From Sycobia sp. Sy_11 (Eukaryota; Arthropoda; Insecta; Hymenoptera; Epichrysomallidae), in assembly GCA_018907035.1 (NCBI GenBank), contig JACCIC010000176.1, positions 1,060,501 to 1,124,500 on the forward strand: a DNA stretch of 64,000 bases, written 5' to 3'. Shown one piece after another: positions 11,015 to 23,625 of this stretch (its first letter is position 1; the number at the start of each line of letters is the position of its first letter). The notes under the pieces are model-generated. The model did no database searches and had not been told where the DNA came from. It saw only the letters and a list, made by a program, of their open reading frames with translations. Position numbers and translations under genes: made by a program.

Positions 11015-14000
11015 GAAGTACAATCCAGTTAAGAAGCGGGCTATTGAGTTCTGGGATGGATTCGAGAATAATATTGGACTTTGTGAGAGTGAGTCGAACG
11101 CTAACAAAATATCTAAAAAGGAGAAAAGAGATATGTTTGTGCAGGAGATCACTGAGACGATACCTGAAGTGACTCTGGCATAAGTTTTGTGTCAGGAGTC
11201 AATAGGCAAGGAAATCTGATATGAGGCACTAAAACATTTTATTTTGCAGAAAGAAGCCATCAAACTCGCAGCGGGGAGAAGGGCTGATCAGCTGATTGCT
11301 GATCGTGGTCCAACTAGGAGTCCTTAGATTCAGTCGGGATATCAACAGAGGAGATGGTCGGGTGAAAGGCAGTTGAAGTATCGGGGCTGTGGTAGAAATG
11401 GCCACATATAAAAAGACTGCCCTACTTCCACATTAATCCAGTGTTACGAATGTAATCAATTGGGCAACCATAAGGCAAAAGAGTACCCGAAGCAAAAGGA
11501 GCAGAATAGAAAACGCCTATTCGACAGGCGTAGACCAGACGAAGGCAAAAGAACCGGCTTTCGCCCGAGCTCTGCCAAGAAAATGAGAAAAACAAGGAGA
11601 GAGGTAACTACAATAGTGGTAAGTTATTCCATGATAATAAAAATATTGAATCATTATTGTGTGGATTTATCACTGATGCAGGTGCAATGAAGCACATCGC
11701 CTGGACTAAATTAATATTGTGAAATGTAAGACCGACTGATTGCAAGATGAGATACGCAAATAAAATTAAATTTTTAGAAATTAAAATCGAAGATACGGTA
11801 GAGTCTATCGCGCGGAACGGAAGATTAATTAAACTTAATGATATACTTTATTTCAAAGACCTGGCGAAAAACCTGCTGTCGCTGAGAAAGCTTGTAGAAA
11901 ACGGTATGGAGATTTACTAGTATGACAAGAGAATAGATATAATAGATCTGCATATGAACGAGAAAATGCTCACCGGTAGTTATAAATCATCGTTCCAGAC
12001 AATAGCATTTGAAATCCCAAAATTAGAACAGGATAACGGATTGATAACCGAAAACACCAGGGCCGCGATAGACACGCGTAGCAAAACAGGGATAGATTAA
12101 GCTGAGATAAAAACTGATGAACTCGAGATTATCTGATAAAAAGGAGCAAGTAGTTAACATAGAAACAGCTGAGAATATCGAAAAGAAGTAGATAGAGTAC
12201 TCAGGCCGCGATGGAGTAGAATCAATATCTTTATCTAAAGCAAAGCTGTAGCATACCAGATTAGGTGATGCTTCGATAAACTATTTAAAACAGTTAGCTC
12301 GATTAGACTCACAGGTAATTGATAGAAAGGATTTACAGGACGCGACCGAGGTAGAAAATTGCTAAGTATGTATGTTTACAAAGAGTACCAAATTACCGTT
12401 CAAGAAGACTAGATCTAGAGCGGATAGGTCACTTCAAATAATCCATGGAGACACTATGGAACCTATCAAGCCTGCCTCTTATCCAAGAGGATATAAATTT
12501 ATCATAATTTTAATAGACGACTTTACAAGAGTAGATTGCGCTTATCTGATCAAAAGTAAAATAGAAACGAGCAATTGTATAGAAGTTTGTGTTAGAAAAC
12601 TCAGAAATGCGATAGAATCGGATGGAAAATTTTGTTATTTAAAAACCGATCAGGGAACTGATTTTGCAGTTAAATTAATAGAATGAGTTAAATTAATAAA
12701 GTTAAATTAATAGAGCGGCAATTAGCGTGTCCGGATACACCGGAGCATAACAGCTTAGCTGAATGATTCAATAGGACGCTAGAAATGAAAGTTCGTGCTA
12801 TAATGTACGACTCAGACTTGCCCGTGTGTAACTGAGACTCTGTTAAAATTGAGAAGCACGTTCACCTTTAACTTGAATGAATTGCATAGATTCAAAGCGT
12901 TGGCTATTTCAAAAGACCTAGGAATTCGGATCATAAATTCGGATTTCAGGGAATACGAGGCTTTATAGTAAGATATACTCATGCTAAGTATAAATTATTA
13001 GTGCCGAAGAAAAGAAAAGAAACGAATCGAGACACGTTAGGTCGTTAGAGCACGTAGTCTGGGGAGAGTTATTTGATAGTGTAAATAATAGGATCGTTTT
13101 CGGAAATACCGATATTGAATCAGGAGAATCAGACGACGTCGAAGAGACCCTTTACCGAAATTAGGCCGCGGTAGACCAAAGAAAATCAGAACAGGAGAAA
13201 ATGTCATGTACACAGATGACACAACAGATAGGTATATACTGTTATTCTGGATAAATAAAGATCCAGTCAGCTACAGAGACGCTATAAGATCGGCTCACAA
13301 TCAAGAATGGTAAAGGGCTAATAAAAAAGAAATAGGTGCACTAATAGAAAAGAACGTATTTGAGGTAGTCGATAAAAATGAAGTTTTAAGTAGAATTGAG
13401 GGGCCGAATATAATCGACTAGACGTAAATGTTTTAAACTAAATTAGACAATAGCAGACTTATTAGACTTAAAGCCAGATTAGTGGTCAGAAGATTTAAAG
13501 ACAATTATACCTATGGAATATGCGAGACCTATGCTTCGATTGGGACTGAAACCAACAAGACGTAGAGACAGCGTACCGTTATTATGAGGTAGATGAGGAT
13601 ATATTCATGCACGTACCAGAGGGAGTAGAGTCGGTGGATAAACATAGTAAATTATGAAAATTAAAACGGTCACTGTACAGATTAAAAATCAGCCATAAAC
13701 GTTGGAATTGAATGTTCACTGAAGTTATAAACAAGTATGGTTATTTCTCTGATCATACTGATCCGCGTCTCTTGATTAACCAAAGGGATAATATAATTTT
13801 TTTTCTGCTGTACCAGGATAACACCTTATCTCCGGAAACAGTAGCCACAGAAATTAATGACATTTCTGGGAAACTGAGTGTAGATTTTAAAAACAAAGAT
13901 TTCCGAAAACCTCGAAAGTTCTTAGGTATAACTTTAGAGCGGGACAAGAAAAGTAAGATTTTGAAGTTGTCGCAAATACACTTCATTCGTAACATGCTTC

Positions 14001-14800
14001 TGAAACTCGAGTTCGAGAGAACTCATTCTGTGGGAACTCCGATGTCTATCCCATACGCAAATAGCGATGATAGCAAAAGCAGAAAAAAGTAGTTTGTGCA
14101 GTAGAAGCGGTTCCGAATCGTTTGTTCATATGTTCGTTGTTATATCTGACTAATGCAAAGCGGCCAGATATAAATTACGCCCTCAATATTCTGAGTAGGC
14201 ACTAAATTAGTATTACCTTAGAAAATTGGAAAATGGCATTGCGAGTTTATAAATACTTGTACGGCTCGATTGATAAGGGATTAATTTATACAGGTAAAAC
14301 CGATGTAATGACCGCCTACTCCAATGCAAGTCTCTCAGATTGTAAAAATACGCTCACAACAAGCGGGATGTTAATGTTAAACTTGCGCTGAAACCGACGG
14401 TAATAATAGGTTGCGTCATATGATCGATCGCAAGGAAAATTTCGTGAAAGAATGCGTCAAGTACGAATATGTAACCATCAAGTGGATATGCTTCAAGGAA
14501 TAGCTTGCGGGTATATTCCCTAAGGCAGTGAGCTTGCTGTAACATAACTTGTTATGTTCTTTCCGAGAAGGAAAATTTCGACTGAGTTAGTCGCCTAAGT
14601 TTAGCCGAGCAGCCAGAAGCTGTATATCAAGAAGTACATGAAAGAGTGCAGCTCATTATAATCGACATGAGCTAACGCTGACGTATACACGACCGAAATG
14701 CGTTACGAAATAAATTAATGATAGGCTTGATAGCTGTTTGTATTGCGATCGATGAAAGCAAAAGATTGTTGATAAAATGTATGTGGCATGCTGGTTAGAG
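11015..14800 (+). pseudogene. Ty1/copia retrotransposon relic, gag-pol
   Basis: Plus strand, in copia order: gag end with two knuckle-like motifs (GCGRNGHI.KDC at about 11383-11418 and CYECNQLGNHKAKEY at about 11440-11485); a protease and linker stretch (about 11690-12060) with IKLNDILYFKDLAKNLLSLR; an integrase core at 12372-12830 with HGDTMEPIKPASYPRGYKF, a YFIIL.DDFTR-type segment and KTDQGTDFAV; then RT from about 13260 with the 13712-14092 open stretch carrying LLYQDNTLSPETV and KFLGITLERD. The usual RT box YVDD reads YQDN. Copia Pol is normally one frame of over 1000 codons; here it is broken by many stops. The gene order IN before RT is what separates it from the gypsy elements. Confidence 0.8.
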
Positions 14801-15060
14801 GGAGTGTTGGAAATAGCACCATTCATGCCACGATACTTAGCGCACTATAGTATACTGTGCGTATGCAACGGCGCTTACTCGCGGCGCCTGATGATGTATA
14901 TTTAATGATGTGCAGTGATGATATACAATACGAAGTATGTACAATATGGAGAGAACGTGTTAATAAACTCGATTACGTTTCAAACAGAATCTTTATTATT
15001 CTTTATTCAAACCTTATTCTGCTAATACTATTTGATATTACTTATTTATTTAATAAAAAT
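14795..15060 (+). mobile_element. Copia polypurine tract and 3' LTR start
   Basis: TTAGAGGGAG (14795-14804) is a polypurine tract directly followed by TGTTGGAAATAGCACC from 14805. TGTTGGAA is a common start of insect copia LTRs. The LTR must run rightward into the AT-rich region; its end was not located because no matching 5' LTR survives on the left, where the element is truncated near 11.0 kb. The position after the RNase H end is right for a 3' LTR. Confidence 0.55.
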
Positions 15061-15071
15061 TTCACCATATA

Positions 15072-15134
15072 AATATATATATATATATATACATACATAT
15101 ATATATAAATACATATACGTATATATATATATAT
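15072..15134. repeat. Imperfect (TA)n array
   Basis: Two TA dinucleotide runs joined by ACATAC-type interruptions. Confidence 0.9.
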
Positions 15135-16506
15135 TAAAATCATGATTTAAATTTCTTAAATCAAAAAAATGTTTATCCTCCTTATGTGAACTCTTGTCAA
15201 AAAACTATTATAATAAATATTGTTATCGGTCTTACAGTCCTACAACATAAAAGATATAACAAATATAAAAAAATAAAATTAAAATTTCAAATTAAACTAA
15301 AAATTTAAACTAAAAATTAAAATTAAATCTTCAAATGAGTATAGAACAATCTGTCTATTCCCAACACCAACTTATCATTAACTGCTCGCTTTGGCTCTTC
15401 ATCAGGCACTCAACTAATAACCTTGTAACAAAAGTTATATACAACTATCCCCGCTATTAAACATCTACTGAAATACCATTAGCTACATTATTAAAATGTA
15501 TCATTATTCTCATTGTTTAAAATCTATAGATTAATAATGATAAAAAGTCGCGAAAATAAATAAATATAATTATACTCCAAAAAAATAACTTTTCACAAAA
15601 GTAAAATAGTAAAACTTTGAAATATATCTTCTCATGTATTTTATAAGAAATTTATATAAAATACTTTCTGAAAGTTTAAAATATATTAACACATAATGTA
15701 TTCTTTAATTAAATTAAAAATCAGTTCACTGATGTAGTCAGATATCATTTGTATTGTGATAAAGAGAATCATAATAATATATGTCCTTAATATATTAATA
15801 AATTTACAACTTATGAATCATATGTATATTATATAAACTTTATTTAAAATATTTTTCTAAATTCAATAATATATAAAAACAAAAATACAAACATAATAAT
15901 ATACATAATTGTATATAATTGTATATAATTGTATATAACATACATAATATACATAATATTTTAATAATAAAACAAAAAAATGTTCATATACAAGAATAAT
16001 ATTTATACAAAATATTTTTCTATAATCTTCTGCAATAAATTAACAAAAAATAATTTATATAATACAATAACATCTTAAAACAATCGCTCAACCAAAGTGG
16101 CTCTTCCTTATTGTGTATCTGGTATTGTGTAAGGTGTGTACCTTCCAGATACTCCAGTTGCGTGATTCTCCATGCGTTCGTTGAAGCATCCTTCCAAACT
16201 CTGTGAGGTTGAGAGAATACATATACATTAAAGAGCCACGAGACAGAATTGTGATATAGACTATTTCTCACGAAAAGACCTAGAAAATATAAAATTTTTA
16301 ATATACTCGCATATTTCATACGATCATAATCAGTTAGTATATAATTTGACAAAATTACATTCAAATTTTTTTTTAACTTGTCTGAGACCGAGATGCGGTT
16401 CCAGAAATAATTTCTATCCACACTTATATATCATAAGATAGACATCTTTAACTAAACGAATAGCTTTCTCGTATTATACTAAAAAGATATTAATCGACTT
16501 ATTAGG
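15135..16506. other. AT-rich block with a Penelope-like terminal fragment
   Basis: Within this block, about 15205-15470 (minus strand) resembles the 3' terminal region of the Penelope copies below: it has CGGTCTTACAGTCC at the left and a GCTCTTCATCAGGCACT segment to the right, in the same order as the fuller copies near 18.7-19.0 kb and 44.2-44.5 kb. The rest is very AT-rich with short TGTATATAAT tandem repeats at 15910-15950. No coding region was seen. Confidence 0.45.
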
Positions 16507-17035
16507 AAGCGAACTTAGTTTACGAACTTTTGTAACGAAAAAAGAAAATATATGATGGAAAATGGCTACACATTAGCTTAATCAAAATATTTCCCGTCAT
16601 TTTCTGCTACCTTTGCCCATCTTTCTGGTTATATGGTGATACCGTAGCGAAAGAACGATGACGATTTCGAGGCGATCCAATTATTCACAAATTCTGGCAT
16701 TTCTTGAAAATGTAGGAAGTACGTATCAACGAGGTCGTGCTGTATCGATCTGAATAGATGGTAATCAGTAGGCGCTATGCCCGACGATTACAATCCGTAC
16801 GGCAGCACTTCCCATTCTTTGCATGTTGTAGGCGATGGAACTTGTTCACCATAACATTTTTCAAGCAATCGATAAATTTTTGCTACACTTTTTTTCAAAT
16901 TAAAATAGTGCAAAAGGATATTTCGGAAAAACTATTTATGACGATTCATTTTTCACTGATCAAAAAATTATAATGTTTACAGAAATGATAGTGTTGACCG
17001 AATTTTATTGGTAAATGCCAAAACTAAAAAATAAG
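16507..17035 (-). mobile_element. Deleted mariner (lineage 4), minus strand
   Basis: The left part (16507-16740) encodes on the minus strand the mariner C-terminus (FLHFQE.PEF.N and a WAK.AEN..EIFD-like tail). The right part (about 16850-17030) matches the 5' end of the same family seen on the plus strand at 47551-47700, including KKCS-type N-terminal codons. The middle, with the catalytic domain, is missing. The same left end, GAACTTAGTTTACGA, recurs at 41944 in a longer copy. It is a non-autonomous deletion product. Confidence 0.6.
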
Positions 17036-17330
17036 TACTAAATATTTTAATTGTACTTTTGTCGACTGCTTATATACAAATTAATAAATATTTTTTTCAT
17101 TGGTATTACAGTCCAATCAAATCAATCGTAAACAATACGTAACAATAGCAATACCTCTCTACATTAACATTAATACATCAATACACAAAAATAATAAAAA
17201 TTAAAATTAAATTACAAATTAAAAATTATAATGACAGTCAGACTGTCCTTGTATACAGTCACCCCTGTAGACTAATCTGAAAATAAAATATTAACTAAAG
17301 TTTATATTAAGTACTAAATCCCATACATCT
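17036..17330 (-). mobile_element. Penelope-like 3' terminal fragment
   Basis: Reverse complement of the right terminal segment of the Penelope copy at 43391-44567: shared features are TTGTCGACTGCTTATATACA, CATTGGTATTACAGTCCAAT and GACTAATCTGAAAATAAAAT in the same order. Similarity stops at about 17325. A mariner begins 80 bp later, and another copy of the same Penelope terminus starts at about 18695, so two termini flank the mariner in the same orientation. Confidence 0.7.
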
Positions 17331-17407
17331 GACTTTTCATACTACTTATATCGCCATCTAAACGTGCAGGTCGACAACTATGTTCGCCTTCTAATAAAAT
17401 TAACATA

Positions 17408-18684
17408 TTAGGTTGTCAAATATCTCTCTTCCGCCTTTTTGTCTTATGAATTTCGCGGATTTCTATAAAGCGCTACAGTGCTCGTATCTGGCAATACTAT
17501 ACATCATTTGAAGGGTCTTGACATAACGTATAATACGACGCCATGCATGATTAGTTTGTATATTGTGTTCAAAAGTTATAGACGTGTAAACATGGAGTTC
17601 ACTAACGCCAAAATTCGCGCTATTTTAATGTTTTTCTTCCTCAAAGGCAAATCCGCTAGAGAAACGTTCAATGAGATTAATGGCGTTTTGGGGGATGGCA
17701 CGCTATCAGTTCGAATCGCAGAGGAATGGTTTCAACGATTCAGAGCCGGTGAAAACGACACCATGGATAAGCCAGCCGGCGGAAGACCTGATACCAATCA
17801 AATCATGGAATTAATCGAGTTAGACTGGCATTTGGCATCTCGTGACATCGCCCAGAAGATGAGAGTTAGTCACCAAACCATTTTAAACCATCTGCAGAAG
17901 GCTGGACACAAAAAAGCTTGATGTTTGGATGCCGCATGATTTGACGCAAAAAAACCTTCTGGACCGATTCAACGCCTGCGATGTGCTGCTGAAACGGAAT
18001 GAACTCGACCCATTTTTGAAGCGGATGGTGACTGGCAATGAAAAATGGATTACATATGATAATATCAAATGAAAACGGTCGTGGTCCAAGGCCGGTGGAC
18101 CGTCCCAAACAATGGCTAAGCCGGGGTTGACGGCCAGGAATGTGTTACTGAGTGATTCGTGGAATTGAAAGGGAATCATCCACTATAAGCTGCTCCCATA
18201 TGACCAGACGCTTAATTCTACCATCTACTATGAATAACTGGGCGCTTGAAGAAGGCTATCGACCAGAAGCATCCACAAGTGGCCAACAGGAAGGGCGTAG
18301 TATTCCACCAGGACATCGCCAGACCACACACTTTCTTGATGACTCGTCAGAAGCTACAGGAGTTTGGATGGGTGGTTTATTGCACCCACCATGTAGCCCG
18401 GACATAGCGCCAAGTGATTACCACCTGCTCCTGTCTATGATGTCGAACACTCTTCTTGGTGTAAATTTGAACTCAAAAGAGGCTTGTGAAAAGTGGCTGT
18501 CCGAGTTCTTCGCAAATAAGGAGAGGGGTTTCTACCAGAGGGATATTATGAAGTTGCCGTCTAGATGGAAATAGATTGTCGAACAAAACGATGTTTATTT
18601 GAAGTAAATCCGACCACTATATCACTTTTTATAAAGCATTGAATGAAGAGGAAAAAAGCGAAAGGGAGATATTTGACAACCTAA
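17408..18684 (+). mobile_element. Complete-length mariner (lineage 5), TIRs and TA duplication
   Basis: Both ends are present: TTAGGTTGTCAAATATCTC at 17408 and its inverted copy ending at 18684, with CTCTTCCGCC against CCCTTTCGCT further in. TA flanks both sides (17406-17407 and 18685-18686). Length 1277 bp is typical of full mariner elements. Two other truncated copies of the same family lie at 38776-39534 and 48545-49390. Confidence 0.9.
17592..18607 (+). pseudogene. Mariner transposase, disrupted (lineage 5)
   Basis: The transposase cuts at the element ends and pastes it at TA. An ATG at 17592 opens an N-terminal part with NAKIRAILMFFFLKGKSARE, the paired helix-turn-helix region and SHQTILNHLQKAGHKKA, closing at 17921. 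The remainder is spread over other frames: LDPFLKRMVTGNEKWITYDN gives the first catalytic box with GNE in place of GDE, a DQ.RPHTF-like second box near 18320, and SPDIAPSDYHLLLS at about 18395-18435 with the third Asp intact. At least one frameshift near 17915 and several stops show it is inactive, while the TIRs remain good. Confidence 0.85.
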
Positions 18685-18694
18685 TATTAATCAT

Positions 18695-20310
18695 CATAAA
18701 TTAATAAATATTTCTATTGGTCTTACAGTCCAATTAAATAAATTAAATGAGCTCATAATAATATCCATATATATTTATATCAATACTAATACATATCAAT
18801 ATATAACTAATTAAAAATTATAATGACACTCAGACTGTCCTTTTTAAAATGACCCCCGTAGACTAATCTGAAAAAAATATATTAGCTGAAAAAAGTCTTT
18901 ATTAGTGAAGTGCAATCTAACTGTCCTCATAACCTTTTCCCAATTGAAGATTGAACGAGGTTGTCCAACGTTTCGAGCATGCTACTGCTCCTCATCAGAG
19001 ACTAAACAAACCTTATATTAACATTCTAATATATACCCCTAACCCCACTAAACTAAAAATTTATTTTTTTACTCCCCTCTACACAAAATGTTCAGGACCA
19101 ATCAATTTAATAAGGAATGATAAATTTTATCTAACTTACTTGACTCTAAACATTAAATTCATATTATTCCCATTCCTGCAAATATGAATACTTTCAAGAC
19201 TCTCCCTTTTGTACTTATTATTAATACCATGTTCCAAAATATCGACATTCACAAACCAAAAGAATGTAAAAACTTCAGACAATGTTCTTTTAAACTAGAA
19301 CTAATATATGAACTGCGTAAATTATATTTATGTTCATAAATTCTCTTTTTTAATATCTGTTGTCTGTCCAACGTAGCATTCATTACAATCCGTACATTTA
19401 ATGTTGTAAACAACTCCAGATATTAAACATAGATCATCCTTATCCTTGCAATTATTTAATAAATTTTCGACAATCCTCTAACATATGGTAAAACAATTAT
19501 TTTTCCCTGATTAACATCAACTCTTACATTATGTTTATTTTCTATTCAAGGTATTATAAATGTCGAACAATCTCTCTGCAATTAAATTATTAATAAATTC
19601 AATTGCATATCCATTATTATTGAAAGTTTATAATCTGCAAATTATTTATCAAAAATCCTTATGTGACATTTTGACTTCTCTGTCAATGATACCTTTCAGT
19701 GTCTTAATTTTGTTTCCGAACGGAAACAATGGTGGTGTGAATTAAAATCTAAAAACCTACCTGACCAAGTAGGTTTTCTATACCATTTAAACTTCATTTT
19801 ATTATTATTATTATTATATCTAATGACATTGATGTCCAAAAAACTGAACTGATTATTGACTTGAATTTCCTTTATAAATTTAATTTTATGCCATTTTTCC
19901 TATATAATATCATTTAACAATTCTAAAGGTACATTTGTAATCAAAGATACCACATCCAATGAAATCATCTTGTAGTTTTTCGGAATAATAATATATTTCA
20001 CTTCATTGTAAAAACACCAACTATCCTTAATATAAGAATATATAAATCAGAATGAGCTCTTATAGTTCTGATATTGAATCCCATACTTCAACAGCATGCA
20101 TGTAGTCTACATCGTTACTGTATGAATACATTAATTTATTATTAAATTCTTTTTTCCAATAGTTTTGTATATGAAAATTGTATGGAAATATACTTTTTCG
20201 TCTAAGAAGATAAATATTTTTGTTTGAAAAACTAAAAAATAAATTGCCAACAATATATAAATCTAAAACGTAAAATAACAGTCATCCATAAACTTTGTGA
20301 ATAAAATGTA
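18695..20310 (-). pseudogene. Penelope-like element: RT and GIY-YIG endonuclease relic
   Basis: Minus strand, reading from high to low coordinates: an RT segment ISLDVVSLITNVPLELLND (about 19925-19990), then FSFLDINVIRYNN and KWYRKPTWSGRFL (about 19740-19850), then the RT C-terminus (about 19540-19740), then the GIY-YIG nuclease start GVVYNIKCTDC..CYVGQT (about 19340-19420) with KKRIYEHKYNLRSS. These are hallmarks of Penelope-like elements, which combine RT with a C-terminal GIY-YIG nuclease. The segment between the TNVP motif and the FLD motif, where the YVDD box should lie, is missing, so there is an internal deletion besides stops. The 3' terminal region reaches about 18695. Confidence 0.8.
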
Positions 20311-21210
20311 TTTTTCATTGTCATGAGCTATTAGAGAAATACGACCTTTCATCCACTAAATTTTTCATTCAGAAATAGCAATTTCTTAAAAAATAAAATG
20401 TGTATCATAATTAAGATTATGAAAAATCATGGAAATAAATCTCCAATGTTTATAATTCAAATTACATGAATTATGAGCTACTTCTCTAAAACTAAGAAAG
20501 AAAATAATTAACTTTTTTTTATATTTTAATAATTACTTTAATTATAAAATAACTAAATAAGCATACGATCCTGGAAGTGGAAGAACTGATCGTGATCTAC
20601 AACTGAAGTTGTTCCATTTAAAATGTACTGCCACGTATATAACAAACAGACGAACATCGAAATTTTACTTCTTCAGTATCAATGACTTTCATTTGATTTG
20701 ATGTCTTATAGAGTTGATCTATATGCTGTCCAATAGATTTGAGTTTACGAGTAAACTATTATGCAGCTGTCTCGTCGGCTCTCTTTTTTCCTATATGATT
20801 TTCGCTTATAATTTGTCATCATAACTATATTTTAAATAATAGCCTATGCTGTATGCTTCGTGAAGCTAAAAAGTATTCTCATTTTGTGTGGGCTGTAATA
20901 AATATTCAAAATCTACATAAATTAATAAGGGCGATTTCTTTCTTTTTTTATATTTTTAAATTTTACCAATATTATTGTAATTACTGTCAAATTTCTTCTG
21001 CCTTCGCTCCGATTTTTAGATCAGTATTCATAATTATTCAGTTTTACTTCACTAAAAATCTGGATAGACTTTTAATCTATACATAATGGTATTTCGGCAA
21101 ACTACTATGATCCTCACAAATATTATTTTCTGCGTAAATATTATTGGTTTTAGTGAGTGAACATTCACGCACGCCTCTTTAAATATTATGAACTTTCAAA
21201 GAGGTATATA

Positions 21211-21263
<53 letters not shown>

Positions 21264-21464
21264 TCATATATGCATAAACATATATGATATAAAATATAAG
21301 TTATCGTATATACATAAACTCAGAATACATTTCAACAATATATTCTTTACTTAACACGTGGATAGCTTCTAAAATTCTATGATGAAGTTTTGGTATCACT
21401 AAAGCACATTATATCTACATGGTGACGTGAGTACTTTACGTTTATGCGACAAAAACAACTATCA
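20311..21464. other. AT-rich block with a (TA)n array, no gene assigned
   Basis: No coding region is supported. A (TA)n array lies at about 21210-21258, flanked on both sides by ATATATGATAT-type sequence that makes a hairpin-like palindrome. Sequence near 20560-20800 has short decayed retroelement-like frames on the minus strand but no motif strong enough to call. Confidence 0.45.
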
Positions 21465-21960
21465 TGTCTCACCTTCAAACAATTAAAAGAATTTTTGTAC
21501 GCTTATCACTGTCATCGTCACTCTTATCACAAAATATGAATACACTATCTTTACCTTTTCCTGAAAATAGAACTCGTGCATTGGGTATATCTTTTCCATC
21601 AGGCTGTACTTTCGATTTCTTTATACGTTCTGGTTCACTATCTTTGTATCCGAAATCTTGTATTGCCACGAAAATTTGTAGTCCATTCTGTACGCCCCTT
21701 CAAGAAAAGTAATCAATCTATATAAACAACCTTAGGCAAATCTATCGAATTTCTATCAGCTACATTCACTTCACTGGTACTATTAGAACGACGCCACACA
21801 TGCAATAGATCTTCTGACAGCAAAGATTCTACTAATGGAAATAACATGACCTAGGATTTAACATGTGTAACACTGACGATGTATAGTGTTCGTGAATTTT
21901 TCTCTAATCAGCAGTTCTACAAGATATTCTTTGTTGGGCAAAATAATAAGGCAGCGAAAA
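21465..21960 (-). pseudogene. BEL/Pao Gag C-terminal relic
   Basis: Minus strand. The open stretch 21475-21669 carries FGYKDSEPERIKKSKVQ, RVLFSGKGKD and FCDKSDDDSDK. Upstream frames (21700-21900) include ESLLSEDLLHVWRRS. Together they match the Gag C-terminal part of BEL/Pao elements (LPEDLL..W followed by a FCD.S.HDS-type metal-binding loop); the second Cys/His positions are altered. Frame breaks separate the parts. A BEL/Pao RT fragment lies on the same strand at higher coordinates, which is upstream rather than downstream of this Gag. Confidence 0.5.
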
Positions 21961-22407
21961 TCAAAACTATCTTCTGGAGACAAGATTTTAAATGAGACTT
22001 GATTTTATTCTAATATCTTTGATCATCGACAAACGTTAAAAAATCTTTAATTTGATAAACTTCTATACCGTCCAAATGTCGACTTTCTATGTATTTAATG
22101 AAACTCATTTTGAACACACTATATTCAATTTTGGATAAAAAATATTCTTTATGCATAAATGTATTGTAACTTTATATATTGGCCAAATTCTGTAACTGCC
22201 TAGTCTATTTTTGATTTTACAGTTAAAAATAAATTTCTGAATCAAACTGATACCATGTATAGACGTCGTATAACTTGAAAATTTATATGAAAATTGTTAT
22301 TTTCCACCGTAAGTAACATATTTTGTGACGGAGCGGGCTTTTTTAATTTAGAATTTACTGCTGCTTTGTTAATTGAATTTTTATTAAAAGTCTGTACTGA
22401 TGATTAA

Positions 22408-22641
22408 TTACAATATTGCCGTTTTTAAAAAGGACAAAAAATCTCTATTTCTCGGATGTATATTTATTTGTAAAAATGCCTTACCTATATCCGCGACCGC
22501 ACCTTTACATCCTTCTCTAAAGCGTAGAAGTATTACTGAAATAAGTTCGATTAATTTCAGTTCCATTTGCAGACAGTTGTTGAGCGAAAGTGATTCTTTC
22601 GCTTCCGTCGATGCGTTGTAAATTGTTTTGGTCTTGGTCAT
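22408..22641 (-). pseudogene. BEL/Pao reverse transcriptase fragment
   Basis: The minus-strand product contains NASTEAKESLSLNNCLQ and ILLRFREGCKGAVADIGKAF followed by LQINIHPRNRDFLSFL. This matches the start of the BEL/Pao RT palm ('LL.FR....A..ADIEKAFLQI.....DRD..RFLW'), including the first catalytic Asp in ADI. The rest of the RT with the YVDD box is absent. About 78 codons remain. Confidence 0.7.
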
Positions 22642-23280
22642 TCAATTTTATTTGTAAATTGGTTTATTAAAAGCTATTGATGAATAGCTTTTCTGCAACA
22701 TCTGTACCTATAGAATGGACACGGTTTTCTCTTTGTTGCACATACTTATTAAGATAATGTGTAAATTTTCTAATTTTCTCAACCAGCTTCCAGCACAAAT
22801 AGCTGTTAATACAGCGCTTAAGATTATAACCTCACGAACACTTTACATACGTCGTTCTGTGTGGTAAACTTTATAATAAAAAACGAAATAACCTGAATTT
22901 TATAAAAAAACTAAGCAACCTCTACAGGTAGGCCCGTCACTGTCCTAACTAGACAAGCAAGGTTGTAATTCCATTATATGATCTATGACACTCTTTTCCA
23001 TGTCTTGGTCACGAAAATAGTTTGTGCAACGAGAGGACGAAAACAAAATTTTTATTTTCACGTAACCAAATAGTGAAAAATTTTCCTCTCGTGAGTTCTC
23101 TTTGGTGTGGGATGGAAAGTAAATTCACACCAGGTGCTATGGGGCGAAAAAAATTTTTTTAAAGGGAATATCAAATTTAAAATTATCGAATTTATTAAAA
23201 ATTTTTTAAAGGATCCTAAAAAACAAAAATTTATTTAAAAAAATATTAAAATAATAAAAATATTAATATTTTGTATTATT
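22642..23280. other. No gene seen
   Basis: AT-rich sequence without recognised motifs; the right end leads into an LTR-like GC-rich block. Confidence 0.4.
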
Positions 23281-23558
23281 TTGCACAGGCAGGGGCCGGA
23301 TGGTAGGCACGTTAGCTCGAGCTCTGCAATTACTCCGCGGATCTCGGCCCAGAGGGTGACGGCAAACGCGAATAGCAGCGAAAGTCAAAGCAGGAAAAAA
23401 TCACTCAGTGAGGCGAGATTACCGGTACTCGAAAGCGGATATCTACTTTTCTTGTTACCTCTAGGAAAAACAAACTCTCTCGCATGTAACAAGGCAGAGC
23501 TCTCTCGATACTGTTACAGTTCGCGCGCGACGAACTGTCCCCACTCCCCGCTCTCTCC

Positions 23559-23625
<67 letters not shown>

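Noticed and set aside
21205..21262. TA array as another LTR insertion point
   Set aside because: No TGTGAC-type or TAACA-type LTR end flanks it.
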